From NCBI GenBank assembly GCA_905202595.1, contig CAJKSP010000007.1:1-64000 (forward strand): 64,000 nucleotides of DNA. The letters run 5' to 3'. The translations under genes and the position numbers were made by a program. The notes beneath the pieces were generated by a model. It saw only the letters and a list, made by a program, of their open reading frames with translations. It was not told the origin of the DNA and made no database searches. This DNA comes from an uncultured Sutterella sp. (GTDB lineage Bacteria > Pseudomonadota > Gammaproteobacteria > Burkholderiales > Burkholderiaceae_F). Every line of letters starts with the position of its first letter. Position 1 is the stretch's first letter. This document shows positions 1 to 8,331 of this stretch, piece after piece.

Positions 1-229
1 GATTGCCGCGCTTGTCGACGCCTGCGGCATAGCTGTGCGTGTCGTTGGTGTGAAGAAGCACAAGGTCGCCCGGCTGCGGACGGGCGCCGGGAGGCGGCAG
101 CGGCGCCGCCGCCTGCGCAGCGCTGAGCGCGGCGAAAGCGCTCAGCGCGCTGAAGGCGGCAAGACGAATCAGGGGCCGGAGAGCCGGGGTCTTCAAATGA
201 AGCGCAGAGGCGCGTCGGATGGCTGGCAT
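1..229 (-). CDS. 5'-nucleotidase family protein, N-terminal part (cut by window edge)
   Basis: The reading frame begins at an ATG at 229 and runs off the left edge, so only the first 76 residues are visible. They form a long positively charged leader and an Ala-rich hydrophobic segment ending near AQAAA, consistent with a Sec signal peptide. A Pro-rich linker follows, then LVLLHTNDTHSY. The LHTNDxH pattern is the first metal-binding motif of the UshA/CpdB calcineurin-like 5'-nucleotidase family, which hydrolyses nucleotides in the periplasm. A nucleoside hydrolase and a sugar kinase a few kilobases away would fit a nucleotide-scavenging role, but that link is inference. The substrate and C-terminal domain cannot be seen. 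Confidence 0.72.
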   Translation of the reverse strand, partial: MPAIRRASALHLKTPALRPLIRLAAFSALSAFAALSAAQAAAPLPPPGARPQPGDLVLLHTNDTHSYAAGVDKRGN

Positions 230-368
230 AGAGGTCTCGCGGCACAGGCCGCCGCTGGTTGGCGCGCTTCAGGGAAGCGCGCTTCAAAGGAAGGGCCGGA
301 GCGCCTGAGCAGACTCAAGCGAGAGCCGCGCGATGCGGGCGCCGTTCTGCATCAGCGGACCGGTGCAG

Positions 369-884
369 TCAGGCGCGCGGCTTTTCCGGCGCGCTCGCGG
401 CGTCGATCGACTCGCCCGCGCGCAGCGCGCGCATGCGGATGATGCGCTGGTTGCTGCTGCCTCGCCAGGCGCATTTGGCATTCTCGATCTTAAGCCGTTC
501 CACGAACGGACCGTCGACGAGAACGTCGATGTAGGGCAGCAGCGGGCTCGTCTTGACGTGCTCGTAAGTGCGGCCGGTCCAAGCCCACAGGGGCTTTTCG
601 GGGAAGCGTGCCTTGATGGCCTTGAGCAGTCCAAGCAGCGTTTCTTCGTGTTCGGGTTCGAAGGGGTCGCCGCCGAGAAGCGAAAAGCCCGCGACATAGG
701 GGCTGTCGAGCGCGCGCAGAATTTCTGCCTGCGTTTCTGCCGTAAAGGGCTTGCCGGCGTCGAAGGACCAGCTTTCCGGGTTGAAGCAGCCCTTGCAGTG
801 AAGGCGGCAGCCCGAAACGAAAAGCGAGACGCGAATGCCGGGACCGTTGGCGGTATCGTACTTGCTGATGCCGATGTAGTTCAT
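369..884 (-). CDS. nrdG: anaerobic ribonucleotide reductase activating enzyme
   Basis: NrdG is the radical-SAM activase that installs the glycyl radical on NrdD so that ribonucleotides can be reduced without oxygen. The 171-residue protein carries the cluster motif CRLHCKGC (C26, C30, C33), then GGDP and the WRGSSNQ motif near the end, all matching enterobacterial NrdG. The ATG at 884 is preferred over an upstream in-frame alternative because AGAGG lies 6-7 bases before it and the protein then begins MNYIGISKYD, as in the family. The C-terminus runs about 15-20 residues past the usual end. It lies downstream of nrdD on the same strand, separated by 165 bases that contain a hairpin, so it may be partly uncoupled from nrdD. 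Confidence 0.93.
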   Translation of the reverse strand: MNYIGISKYDTANGPGIRVSLFVSGCRLHCKGCFNPESWSFDAGKPFTAETQAEILRALDSPYVAGFSLLGGDPFEPEHEETLLGLLKAIKARFPEKPLWAWTGRTYEHVKTSPLLPYIDVLVDGPFVERLKIENAKCAWRGSSNQRIIRMRALRAGESIDAASAPEKPRA

Positions 885-996
885 GGCGAGCCTCTGCAAA
901 ATAAAAGATCAAAGTCAGCTTCTGACGGCTGCTGCGCGCCGGGTTCGCGCTTCGAAGAAAAGCGCAGGCATCGTCCTCAAGCCGGCGGCAAAGTCA

Positions 997-1029
997 AAGC
1001 CGCAGCGCTCTTGCGAGCGGCTGCGGCTT
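997..1029 (-). terminator. hairpin between nrdD and nrdG
   Basis: A perfect 10-base inverted repeat, AAGCCGCAGC and its complement, surrounds a 13-base loop 20 bases past the nrdD stop. Read on the minus strand it is followed by a modest T-rich run (TTTGACTTT). It could attenuate read-through from nrdD into nrdG or stabilise the nrdD end. Confidence 0.55.
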
Positions 1030-1049
1030 CGGGCAGGCGGCGAACCGCC

Positions 1050-3212
1050 TTACATGGACACGCGGTTCTTGATTTCCGCCATCTTCCCTTCATTCATGCG
1101 GGAGACGCCGTTCACGTTGCTGTAGCCGAGATAGCCGCAAACGCGCGAGATGACGGAGATGTCTCGGCTGCCGCAGTGCGGGCACTGGAAAAGCACATTC
1201 GTGCTGTGCTGGCCGCATTCGTTGCAGTAGGCGCTGTCGAAGTTCACGCCCTGATAGAAGCCCATCTCCATGCCGCGCTCGATCACGGCCTTGACGGCGT
1301 CGAAGTTCTCCGGATTGTCGAGGCGCACGTACTGGATGTGGCCGCCTTCGCAGAGGTGGAAGTCCTTGAATTCGTGATCCTGCTTCTCGAAGGGCGTGAT
1401 CTCTTCGGTGACGTTCACATGGAAGGAGTTCGTGAAGTACTCGGGGCTGTAGTGAGCCGTGTGCGCGAAGACGTTCTCCACGCCGCGGGCGCGGCAGAAG
1501 GCGTCGTACTGCTTGGCCTGCGTGGCGCAGAGGCTTTCGGCAGGCGTGCCGTAGATCGCATAGAGCCAGCCGTCGGCCTTCTTGAATTCGTTGATTTTTT
1601 CCTGCAGGTGCTTGAGGACCATCTCGGAGAAGGCGCCGCCTTCTTCGATGAGGCGCTTGCCCGTCCAGAGGAACGTGGATTCATCGAGCGCCGTAATGCC
1701 GAAGGAGGCGGTCATGTAGCGCACAAGGTCGCCCACTTCGTCGTCCGGGTCCTTCGTGCCTTCGTAGAAGCCGCCCTGCGTGAAGGCGAGCGGGTTCGAG
1801 GAGCACTTCTGGTGGCGGATGATGTCGTAGCGCTTGCGGAAGAAGTCGCGGATGACCTCAAGGCGCTCGTCGAGAATCGGCCAGAAGGCTTCGCGCCAGT
1901 CGTTCGGATGCTCGAGCTGCGCGAGCTTGATGATGAGCGGCAGATTGAGGCTCACGGCGCCGATGTTGCAGCGCCCGATCGTCACATAGCGGCCTTCCTC
2001 GTTCTTCCACGGCGAGAGGTAGGCGCGGCAGCCCATCGGGCTCGTGATCACGCCCTGCTCGCGGAAGAGGCGCGACACCGTGCCGTACTTGGAGGAAAGC
2101 GAGAGGTAGTCCGGGTACATGCACTCGGAGGACGTGCGCACGGCTTCGTCAAAGAGCGCGGCGGAGGGCGCGTCGCCCTTCACCTGCTTTTCGTCGTAGA
2201 GATAGACGAGCTTCGGGAACACCACGGGCTTATGCTCCGGGCCGTGGCCGTTGCGGCGCACCTGCAGCATGATGCGGCCGATGAGCGAGAGGCGCTCGCG
2301 GTCTTCGAGGCTGTAGTCAGCCGGATTCCACTGGCCGAACGTGATGGTCGTGAAGGCAAAGTCGCCGCGCGAGCAGGGGACGGTATTGAGCTTGAGCTCA
2401 AGCGACTGGAAGCCCTGCTCGAGCTCGCGAACCGTATCCTTCTGGGCCTGATCGCGCGCCTTCTCATCGGAGAGGCCGAGCTCAAGATACTTCGCATAGG
2501 CGGTCTCCCAGCTGCGGCGCGTATAGGGCAGGAGCACCTTGTCGAGCTCAGCGAGCGTGAAGCCGCCGAACTGCTGGGCTGTCGCAACGAGCGTGATGTC
2601 GCCCACGACCTGCAGGCACGAGAGGACGGTCTTGGGCTCGGTGTAGCGCACGTTGCTCATCTCGAAGCCGCCCTTGAGAATCGCGCCGATGTCGAAGAGG
2701 CAGCAGTTGATGCAGCCGAGGATCATGTCGCGAAGGTCGTGGATGTAGATGTCGCCGCGCTCGATGAGCTCCTTCTCCTTCCCCGAGAGATAGAACTGCT
2801 TGTAGAGGCTCTTCGTCAGATAGCCCTTGATGAGAGAGCCCTTCGTCGAGACGAGGGATGAATCGAAGTTTGCATTTTCGCGATCGCCGAGGCGCAGCAC
2901 GTCGTCGGCATCCTGGCGGAGCTGCTCGAAGGTCTTGGCGTAATTCGTCTTGTAGTAGCGGTATTCGGCGTAGGAGTCCGCCACATCCTTGTAGCCGAAG
3001 CTCGCAAGCGTGGCGATCACGTTTTCGTGCAGCTCAGCTACGGGCACGCGGCGGCGGCCAAGAAGGCGGCCGCGGATCGTTTCCGCCATCGCCGTCATCT
3101 TGTCGGCAGGAATGGTCTTGTCGCAGCGGAATGCAGCCTTCTTGATCGCTTCGGCGATCTTGACCGGCATGAATTCTTCGAGCGAATTGTCTTTCTTGAT
3201 GACCTTGAACAT
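1050..3212 (-). CDS. nrdD: anaerobic ribonucleoside-triphosphate reductase (class III)
   Basis: This 720-residue glycyl-radical enzyme reduces ribonucleoside triphosphates to deoxy forms in anaerobic cells, using formate as reductant. Residues 1 to about 95 form an ATP-cone regulatory domain (MFKVIKKDNSLEEFMPVKI...). The barrel follows, with conserved Cys segments such as GCINCC and SSNPLAF. A C-terminal zinc site is formed by CNECG and CPHCG. The glycyl-radical loop RVCGYLGYSN places the radical glycine at residue 693, 27 from the end, as expected for a close relative of the E. coli enzyme. nrdG follows on the same strand. About 320 bases of gene-free sequence precede the gene. Confidence 0.96.
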   Translation of the reverse strand: MFKVIKKDNSLEEFMPVKIAEAIKKAAFRCDKTIPADKMTAMAETIRGRLLGRRRVPVAELHENVIATLASFGYKDVADSYAEYRYYKTNYAKTFEQLRQDADDVLRLGDRENANFDSSLVSTKGSLIKGYLTKSLYKQFYLSGKEKELIERGDIYIHDLRDMILGCINCCLFDIGAILKGGFEMSNVRYTEPKTVLSCLQVVGDITLVATAQQFGGFTLAELDKVLLPYTRRSWETAYAKYLELGLSDEKARDQAQKDTVRELEQGFQSLELKLNTVPCSRGDFAFTTITFGQWNPADYSLEDRERLSLIGRIMLQVRRNGHGPEHKPVVFPKLVYLYDEKQVKGDAPSAALFDEAVRTSSECMYPDYLSLSSKYGTVSRLFREQGVITSPMGCRAYLSPWKNEEGRYVTIGRCNIGAVSLNLPLIIKLAQLEHPNDWREAFWPILDERLEVIRDFFRKRYDIIRHQKCSSNPLAFTQGGFYEGTKDPDDEVGDLVRYMTASFGITALDESTFLWTGKRLIEEGGAFSEMVLKHLQEKINEFKKADGWLYAIYGTPAESLCATQAKQYDAFCRARGVENVFAHTAHYSPEYFTNSFHVNVTEEITPFEKQDHEFKDFHLCEGGHIQYVRLDNPENFDAVKAVIERGMEMGFYQGVNFDSAYCNECGQHSTNVLFQCPHCGSRDISVISRVCGYLGYSNVNGVSRMNEGKMAEIKNRVSM

Positions 3213-3533
3213 GGCGGATTCTCTCTAATGGGCAAAAGCAAATTCGGGGCGGCAGCGCTGCGCGGCAGCAGCTTTCCTCACCGGCTTCCGGCGTTTGGCA
3301 GCGCAAGCTCCCTCGAGTCCGCGGCGATGCACTTCGCGCAGACGGGCACGAAAAAAGGGGAGCGCCTCATGACGCCGAAAGAGAAGGCGGCGCGCAGCGG
3401 AGCAGCCGAGCCGGCAGAAGCGGCGCTACAGCGCCGCAGGCTCTTCGCACTCGTCTAGAGGTGTTCGGAAGGCTCCAGAAGAGCGTTCTGAAAGGCTGCT
3501 CTGCAAACCGCAGGCCTGCGATTCTACATGAAG
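3213..3533. other. gene-free leader upstream of nrdD
   Basis: This stretch lies between the nrdD start and the terminator of the AraC-type gene. I find no convincing ORF. Minus-strand 3'-5' neighbours contain several GC-rich inverted repeats, for example GCGGCGCTGTAGCGCCGC. I see no clear NrdR or FNR box. It probably holds the nrd promoter and a structured 5' leader. A weak resemblance to cobalamin-riboswitch core elements was judged too poor to call. Confidence 0.4.
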
Positions 3534-3570
3534 AAAAAGGGCCCTGAAGGCCCCTTTTCGGAATTGTTTT
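3534..3570 (-). terminator. intrinsic terminator of the AraC-family gene
   Basis: AAAAAGGGCC and GGCCCCTTTT pair with one bulge around a short loop, about 60 bases past the stop of the AraC-type gene. Read on the minus strand the stem is followed by TTTTTCTT. The plus strand also has a downstream T run (TTTTTTT at about 3567-3573), so it may work in both directions. Confidence 0.75.
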
Positions 3571-3624
3571 TTTAATGGCGGCGATAGATTAATCGGTGCT
3601 ACAAAGGAAGCGATGAGTCTTCAT

Positions 3625-4617
3625 CTAAATACCATATGTAGTGTTTCTTGTACTCTTGAGACGCTTGATATGGCGTTTGGGGGATTCGTCGTAGAGCTTG
3701 CCGTAGTCGCGCGAGAACTGGGCTGGGCTGCGGTAGCCGACGCGGTAAGCCGCCGTCGCCGCATCCAGGCCTTCGGCCATCATCAGGCGCTGTGCAGCGG
3801 CGAGCCGCAGCCGCTTCTGGTACTGCAGCGGACTCACCTTGGTGACGGCCTTGAAGTGTCGATGAAAGGTTGAGGGAGCCATATGGACCATGTCGGCGAG
3901 CGCTTCACAGCTGAAGGGCTTTTCGTAGTTCTGTCGAAGCCATTCGACAGCGCGTCCAATGCGGTTCGTTTGGGTGCCCTGCGTGAAGGTGCGCATGAGC
4001 ATGCCGCCGGCGGATGAAAGCAGAAGCTTCAAGTGAATTTCTCTCACAATGAGAGGAGCGAGCAGTTTCGCCGACACAGAATCCTGCACCGCATTCCAGA
4101 GGCGGGCGAAGTCTTCAAGCACGGCTTCGTCGGCAGGAGGAACTTCGAAGCAGATGGGATCTTTGTCCGGGATGGCTGGGCTTTTCTCAAGGGCGGCAAG
4201 CTCAGCCAGGAGCTCGGCGAGGATTCCTGCATCCAGAATGAGGGAAATGGAGGCAAAGGGGTGTTCGGCCGTCGCGGAAACGGCGCAGAAAAGAGACGGC
4301 ACCTGCATGCCGGTGATCACCATGGCGCCGCGGTCGTATTCGAAGATCTGCTCGCCGATGACTGAAGTCTTGCTGCCGGCCAGGATGAAGCCCACCGAAG
4401 GTTCGTAGAAGCCGCAGCCTGCGCTGTTGTTTTCCGTGCGCACGGTTAGAACGAATCCAGGGATGCCCAGTTCGTGCGCGCCGGGAGCAAAGCGCTTGGC
4501 CTGCACCTTCGAGGCGAGGGCATCGAGCGTTTCTTTGGCGCGCGGCGAAAGCTGGCTGTAGAAGTCGGGCGAGGCGGCAGGCTCTGCTGCATCCGTCATG
4601 TCAGTTGCAGTGTTCAT
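3625..4617 (-). CDS. AraC-family transcriptional regulator
   Basis: A 330-residue DNA-binding regulator. Residues about 30-200 match the AraC-type N-terminal ligand domain found in YqhC-like regulators (GFVLTVRTENNSAGCGFYEPSV is at its core). The last 100 residues carry two helix-turn-helix motifs, around CEALADMVHMAPSTFHRHFK and VGYRSPAQFSRDYGKLY. Members of this subfamily often control nearby oxidoreductase genes, but none is adjacent here. The gene lies downstream of, and on the same strand as, the nucleoside hydrolase with an 86-base gap, so it might regulate or be co-transcribed with nucleoside-salvage genes. Effector and targets are unknown. Confidence 0.85.
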   Translation of the reverse strand: MNTATDMTDAAEPAASPDFYSQLSPRAKETLDALASKVQAKRFAPGAHELGIPGFVLTVRTENNSAGCGFYEPSVGFILAGSKTSVIGEQIFEYDRGAMVITGMQVPSLFCAVSATAEHPFASISLILDAGILAELLAELAALEKSPAIPDKDPICFEVPPADEAVLEDFARLWNAVQDSVSAKLLAPLIVREIHLKLLLSSAGGMLMRTFTQGTQTNRIGRAVEWLRQNYEKPFSCEALADMVHMAPSTFHRHFKAVTKVSPLQYQKRLRLAAAQRLMMAEGLDAATAAYRVGYRSPAQFSRDYGKLYDESPKRHIKRLKSTRNTTYGI

Positions 4618-4703
4618 TGCGTTTGTTCATGTCTTCGTTGCGGGTCAAAACGGTCCTGACGGATGAGGCGGCCTTGGGATCAAGACCGCCCGCATGAGAG
4701 CCT

Positions 4704-5660
4704 TCAGGCGGGGATTCGCGCCGCAGCTTCCGCCATCAGGTTCCAAAAGCGTGCCTGATCAAGCTCTGTTGCAGCCCAGGTGTGGCAATCTGGTGCAGGC
4801 GCACGGCGGAAGTCGGCAACCGTCATGCCGGTTGTGAGCTCGCCTTTCGTTTCGACGCGGATCGGAACCTGAACCACCTTCATGACGTCCGGATCAATCA
4901 CGCATGCAAGCGCGCAGGGATCATGAAGGGGCGGTGCATCAAAGCCGCGGGACTTTTTGTAGGTGATGGCAAATTCTTCAAGAATTTGCGAAAGGAGCGC
5001 TGCTGCCGGCGTGCCGATGCGGGCAATGCGCTCGCGCACTTCGAGCGTGGCCCGTGCCTGATAGGTGAGGTCGAGTCCCACCATCGTCACGCGCCACGGC
5101 AGTCCGAAGACAACGGCAGCGGCTTCGGGATCGTTTTCAATGTTGAATTCGCTCATGGGGCCGACATTGCCGGTGTGAAGCCCGCCGCCCATGAGCACGA
5201 CTTCCTTGGCGCGCTCGACAATCCGAGGCTCGGTCAGCGCGGCAAGCGCGATATTTGTGAGCGGGCCGGTCGGCACGAGCGTAACGGTGCCGGCGGGCTC
5301 CGTCATCAGCGTGTCGATGATGAGTTCGACCGCAGTGCGCCGGTCAAGCAGCGATTCCCAGTTTTCGGGCAGCGGCGGAAGTTCGACGCCGTCAAGGCCG
5401 GATTCGCCGTGGATGTCTGCGGCAGGCACGATCTTTTCTCGAACCAGCGGGCGGTCGCTGCCGCGGGCGACGGGCACCTTGTCGAGCTTGACAAGGCGAG
5501 CAATCCGCAGCGCATTCTTCGTTACTTTTTCAATCGTCTGGTTGCCGGCAACAGTCGTGATGCCGAGAAGCTCGACGCCAGGCGTGCCGGCGGCGAGAAG
5601 AATGGCGGCGGCGTCGTCATAGCCGGGGTCGCAGTCTAAAAGGATGCGGGCAGAAGTCAT
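4704..5660 (-). CDS. nucleoside hydrolase (IUNH/Rih family)
   Basis: A 318-residue cytoplasmic ribonucleoside hydrolase that should split the N-glycosidic bond of nucleosides to give free base and ribose. The N-terminal calcium-binding motif is visible as DCDPGYDDA (residues 9-17). The family signature EFNIENDPEAA and the late HDPCALA motif, whose Asp also binds the metal, are present. The length matches RihA/RihB (about 311-313). The frame is open for 55 more codons upstream, but the ATG at 5660 places the metal motif where the family has it. A ribokinase-like gene lies upstream on the same strand, and together they would turn nucleosides into base plus phosphorylated sugar. Purine or pyrimidine preference cannot be told. 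Confidence 0.9.
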   Translation of the reverse strand: MTSARILLDCDPGYDDAAAILLAAGTPGVELLGITTVAGNQTIEKVTKNALRIARLVKLDKVPVARGSDRPLVREKIVPAADIHGESGLDGVELPPLPENWESLLDRRTAVELIIDTLMTEPAGTVTLVPTGPLTNIALAALTEPRIVERAKEVVLMGGGLHTGNVGPMSEFNIENDPEAAAVVFGLPWRVTMVGLDLTYQARATLEVRERIARIGTPAAALLSQILEEFAITYKKSRGFDAPPLHDPCALACVIDPDVMKVVQVPIRVETKGELTTGMTVADFRRAPAPDCHTWAATELDQARFWNLMAEAAARIPA

Positions 5661-5898
5661 GATGGTTCGTGAAAAGTTCAGCGGCGGCTCCTGCCGGCGC
5701 AATGCAGCAACGCGCCTTTGCAGGAGGTGACGCCTATAGGCAGTGTACGAGCAGCTGCGGCAATTCTGCTGTCTTTTTGCTTGATATGTACGCTTTGTTT
5801 CTCTTTTTCTAGAAACAGAGCACATCTTCGGGGATTTATGCCTTCCGCGAAAGAGGTGTCATGCCTGGACAGCATGAATTGCCGGGCGGTTGAAGGCG

Positions 5899-5921
5899 GG
5901 AGGCTCTGCTTGAGAGCCTCC
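5899..5921 (-). terminator. hairpin after the PfkB kinase gene
   Basis: GGAGGCTCT pairs perfectly with AGAGCCTCC around a 5-base loop, 15 bases past the kinase stop. There is no strong T run, so it may be a weak terminator or an mRNA-end stabiliser separating the kinase from the nucleoside hydrolase. Confidence 0.5.
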
Positions 5922-5935
5922 TGCGTGCGTGCGCC

Positions 5936-6961
5936 TCAAGCGCTCCGGGCGGCGTCGGCGTTAGCAAGCGCTGCCTGTGCAGCGGCAAGCGTCGGAATGG
6001 ACTCTGCGGCGCCATGTTGCGTTACAGAAATTGCGGCGGCCATGGCGGCGAGTCGCATGCCGAGCGCAAAGGCGTCATCGCCCGCTTGGACGGCATCTTT
6101 TTGGCTTCTGCCGGCAGCACGTGCATCATCTTCGGCCGCAAGGGCCTCCACCAGTGCGCGTACGGCGTAGCCCGTGAAGGCATCGCCAGCGCCCGTCGTA
6201 TCGACGGCGGCTACGGGGAATGCCGGGGTAAAGCCAGCCCGCCCGGAGGGACGCCGCCAGGCTGCGCCTTTCGCCCCCTGCGTGATGATGAGGGTGACGT
6301 GAGGCAGCTTCGCTGCAACAGCCTCAAAGAGGGCCTCTCCGGAAAGAAGTGCGCTTCCGGCGTCTTCGCGGTCGAGCTCATCAGGATCTTCGCTCACGAG
6401 TCCTTGCGCTTCCGTCTGATTGAGAACGACGGCATGAAGCGCGTTGAGCGGCAGGCGCCTGGCCGCCTCGTCGAAAGGGGCCGGATTGAAGATGACGCGA
6501 AGGCCGCGTGCTAATCCTTCGCGAATGATGACGTCAACAAGATTGGTCTCATTCTGCAGCAGGAGCACATCGCCGGACTCAAGTCCGTCAAGCGTGCTCT
6601 TCACGAATTCTTCCGTCAGACGCTCATTGGTTCCAGGGTAATAGAGGATGGCGTTTTCCCCTTCTGGGCGAACCTGAATGAAGGTGTGGCCGGAGGGTTC
6701 TTCCGGCATTTCAGCAACGCGGGAGACGTCGACGCCCTCCGCTGCAAGAAATCCTTTGAGGAAGCTGCCGTCGCCGCCGATGATGCCGGCGTGCATGGGA
6801 GCGAGCCCTGCACGAGCGAGCGAAACGCTCTGATTGAGGCCTTTGCCGCCGATGTGCACAGCGCGGCTGGCGGCTGCAAGGGTTTCGCCGCCGCGCACGA
6901 AGTGCGGCACGGCGTAGACGTAGTCGATGTTGAGAGAGCCAAAGTTGAGGACGCGGGGCAT
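5936..6961 (-). CDS. PfkB-family carbohydrate kinase (ribokinase-like)
   Basis: A 341-residue sugar kinase of the ribokinase/PfkB family. The N-terminal sugar-binding signature GGKGLNQSVSLARAG is followed by GGDG. The C-terminal signature DTTGAGDAFTGYAV carries the catalytic Asp and the anion hole. Ribokinase itself is the closest guess because GGKGxNQ and NPAP are typical of RbsK, and because a nucleoside hydrolase that releases ribose lies downstream. The ATG at 6961 is chosen because AGGAG lies upstream and MPRVLNFGSLNIDYVY fits the family start. An extension around residues 280-310 (EDDARAAGRSQKDAVQAGDD) is not usual and looks like a surface insertion. The substrate is not proven. Confidence 0.85.
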   Translation of the reverse strand: MPRVLNFGSLNIDYVYAVPHFVRGGETLAAASRAVHIGGKGLNQSVSLARAGLAPMHAGIIGGDGSFLKGFLAAEGVDVSRVAEMPEEPSGHTFIQVRPEGENAILYYPGTNERLTEEFVKSTLDGLESGDVLLLQNETNLVDVIIREGLARGLRVIFNPAPFDEAARRLPLNALHAVVLNQTEAQGLVSEDPDELDREDAGSALLSGEALFEAVAAKLPHVTLIITQGAKGAAWRRPSGRAGFTPAFPVAAVDTTGAGDAFTGYAVRALVEALAAEDDARAAGRSQKDAVQAGDDAFALGMRLAAMAAAISVTQHGAAESIPTLAAAQAALANADAARSA

Positions 6962-7087
6962 TTGCTGAGTTCTTCTCCTGAGGTGCTGCGCAAGATGAGG
7001 CCAGTGCAAGCAGAGGCCGGCACGAAGTATAGGGGCGGGAGTTCCGAGCTGTCGGCTGTTGGACAGGCGGAAGGCGCCGGACGGCGG

Positions 7088-8158
7088 CTAGCGTTCAGTC
7101 GGCGCGGTGCTTTCCGGCGGTTCGTCTTCCGACCAGGGCCAGCTGAGGCTCGGCAGCGACGGCATTTCGATGCTTGTGAAGTAGCTCGCGGCAGCTCCCA
7201 TGCGGTCCTTGATGCCGTTCCAGCTCGTCCAGCTGTGCGTGCGGCGGTGCTGCGCCGCATCGTGAGGCTCGATGAAGACGAGCGTGCGTCCGTTTTCGGC
7301 CAGATAGGGCGCGCCATGTGCATCAAGCCACAGGAAATAAAGTCCGGCGGATGTTTTTGCAGCGATGGCTTCGCATGCAGAAAGAGACACGATCGGCTTG
7401 CGGGCTCGGGGCGTGGACTGAGCGGCGGCTGTTTTGCCGGTTTGCTTGATAGGGTCGAGCGGCGTGCGTCTGTCGAAGGAAAGAATGGAAAGCCGGGAAA
7501 TGAGCCAGACAGGCTGCAGCTGCTCTTCCTCAAGCTCTGCGTTTTCTCGAACAGCTGCGCCGGCTGCCCAATCGGGAATGAAGCTTCGTCGAATAGTGCT
7601 GAGACCGAGCCGATAGTCGAGTCCTTGAAGGGAGAGCACGACGCCGCAGGGCGCAAGCCGGCTTTCGGTGGCTGCCGTGCAGCCTATTGCTTCATTTTCG
7701 AGAAGAAGAACGGCCTGATAGTCGGCGCGCTTTTCGGGAGATGCATCGTCAAGGCGCCGCATGCCGAGGCTTTGCACCCGATAGCCGGCGTCCTCAAGCG
7801 CGCTCTCGACGATTGGAAGCGCTTCGGCGAAAAAGATCCGCGCGGCGCTCTCTTCGTTCTGCGCTGCGTTGGCCGGAATCCAGCCGAAGAAGCTCATTCC
7901 GCCGGATTCAGCCGCCACCCGCTTCGTTCGTGCATCAAGCGGCATGGGGTCAGAGCCTTCCGGCGCATCCGGCATGACATAGCCGAACTGCCGAATGAGG
8001 TTTGCGGCGCGGGAGTGTCCGCCGTCATAGACGGCGGCGTCCAGGAAGTCCTCTGCGGCCGGCATGCTTTCGACAGAGCTTTTTTCCTGCCACAGGCTGC
8101 AGCCCGAAAGAAGTGCAGCAAGAGCCAGAAGCATGGCGGAAAAGACAGAGGTGCGCAT
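7088..8158 (-). CDS. predicted lipoprotein of unknown function
   Basis: A 356-residue protein that I do not recognise. The N-terminus is a clear lipoprotein signal (MRTSVFSAMLLALAALLSGC), with the lipobox Cys at residue 20. A few acidic and polar residues follow (SLWQEKSS), so outer-membrane attachment is likely. The rest is soluble, with no transmembrane segment, and has a Trp-rich, acidic C-terminal end (LSWPWSEDEPPE). The central part (SPEKRADYQAVLLLENEAIG) resembles the small beta domains of periplasmic DUF4136-like lipoproteins, but this is only an impression. An in-frame TTG start 12 bases upstream is less likely. It lies between the porin and the kinase gene on the same strand. Confidence 0.75.
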   Translation of the reverse strand: MRTSVFSAMLLALAALLSGCSLWQEKSSVESMPAAEDFLDAAVYDGGHSRAANLIRQFGYVMPDAPEGSDPMPLDARTKRVAAESGGMSFFGWIPANAAQNEESAARIFFAEALPIVESALEDAGYRVQSLGMRRLDDASPEKRADYQAVLLLENEAIGCTAATESRLAPCGVVLSLQGLDYRLGLSTIRRSFIPDWAAGAAVRENAELEEEQLQPVWLISRLSILSFDRRTPLDPIKQTGKTAAAQSTPRARKPIVSLSACEAIAAKTSAGLYFLWLDAHGAPYLAENGRTLVFIEPHDAAQHRRTHSWTSWNGIKDRMGAAASYFTSIEMPSLPSLSWPWSEDEPPESTAPTER

Positions 8159-8240
8159 GGCAAAAAACAAAATGAAACAAAATGAAAGCAGAATGCTAGC
8201 CGTTTTGACGGGGCTCTGCAGAGGTCGGCCTCACGAATGC

Positions 8241-8279
8241 AAAAGGCCGCCGAGCAGCGTCGCTGCTTGACGGCCTTTT
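8241..8279 (-). terminator. intrinsic terminator of the porin gene
   Basis: AAAAGGCCG and CGGCCTTTT form the stem base, with an inner GAGCAGCG/CGCTGCTT pairing. The hairpin sits 50 bases past the porin stop, and read on the minus strand it ends in a T run. Confidence 0.8.
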
Positions 8280-8331
8280 GGGTGTCGGCTTCTTCCGGCG
8301 CGGCGTGCGCGCGCCGGAACGAAGGCGCAGA

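Noticed and set aside
333..2861. An 842-codon open frame on the plus strand across nrdG and nrdD
   Set aside because: It is antisense to two firmly identified genes and its translation is low-complexity Ala/Arg/Glu-rich with no domain. Such long shadow frames arise from third-position GC bias.
3213..3533. Possible cobalamin riboswitch upstream of nrdD
   Set aside because: Fragments such as GAAGCCGGTGAGG recall the B12 riboswitch core, but the expected order of elements and the AGTC...GACCTGCC end are missing.
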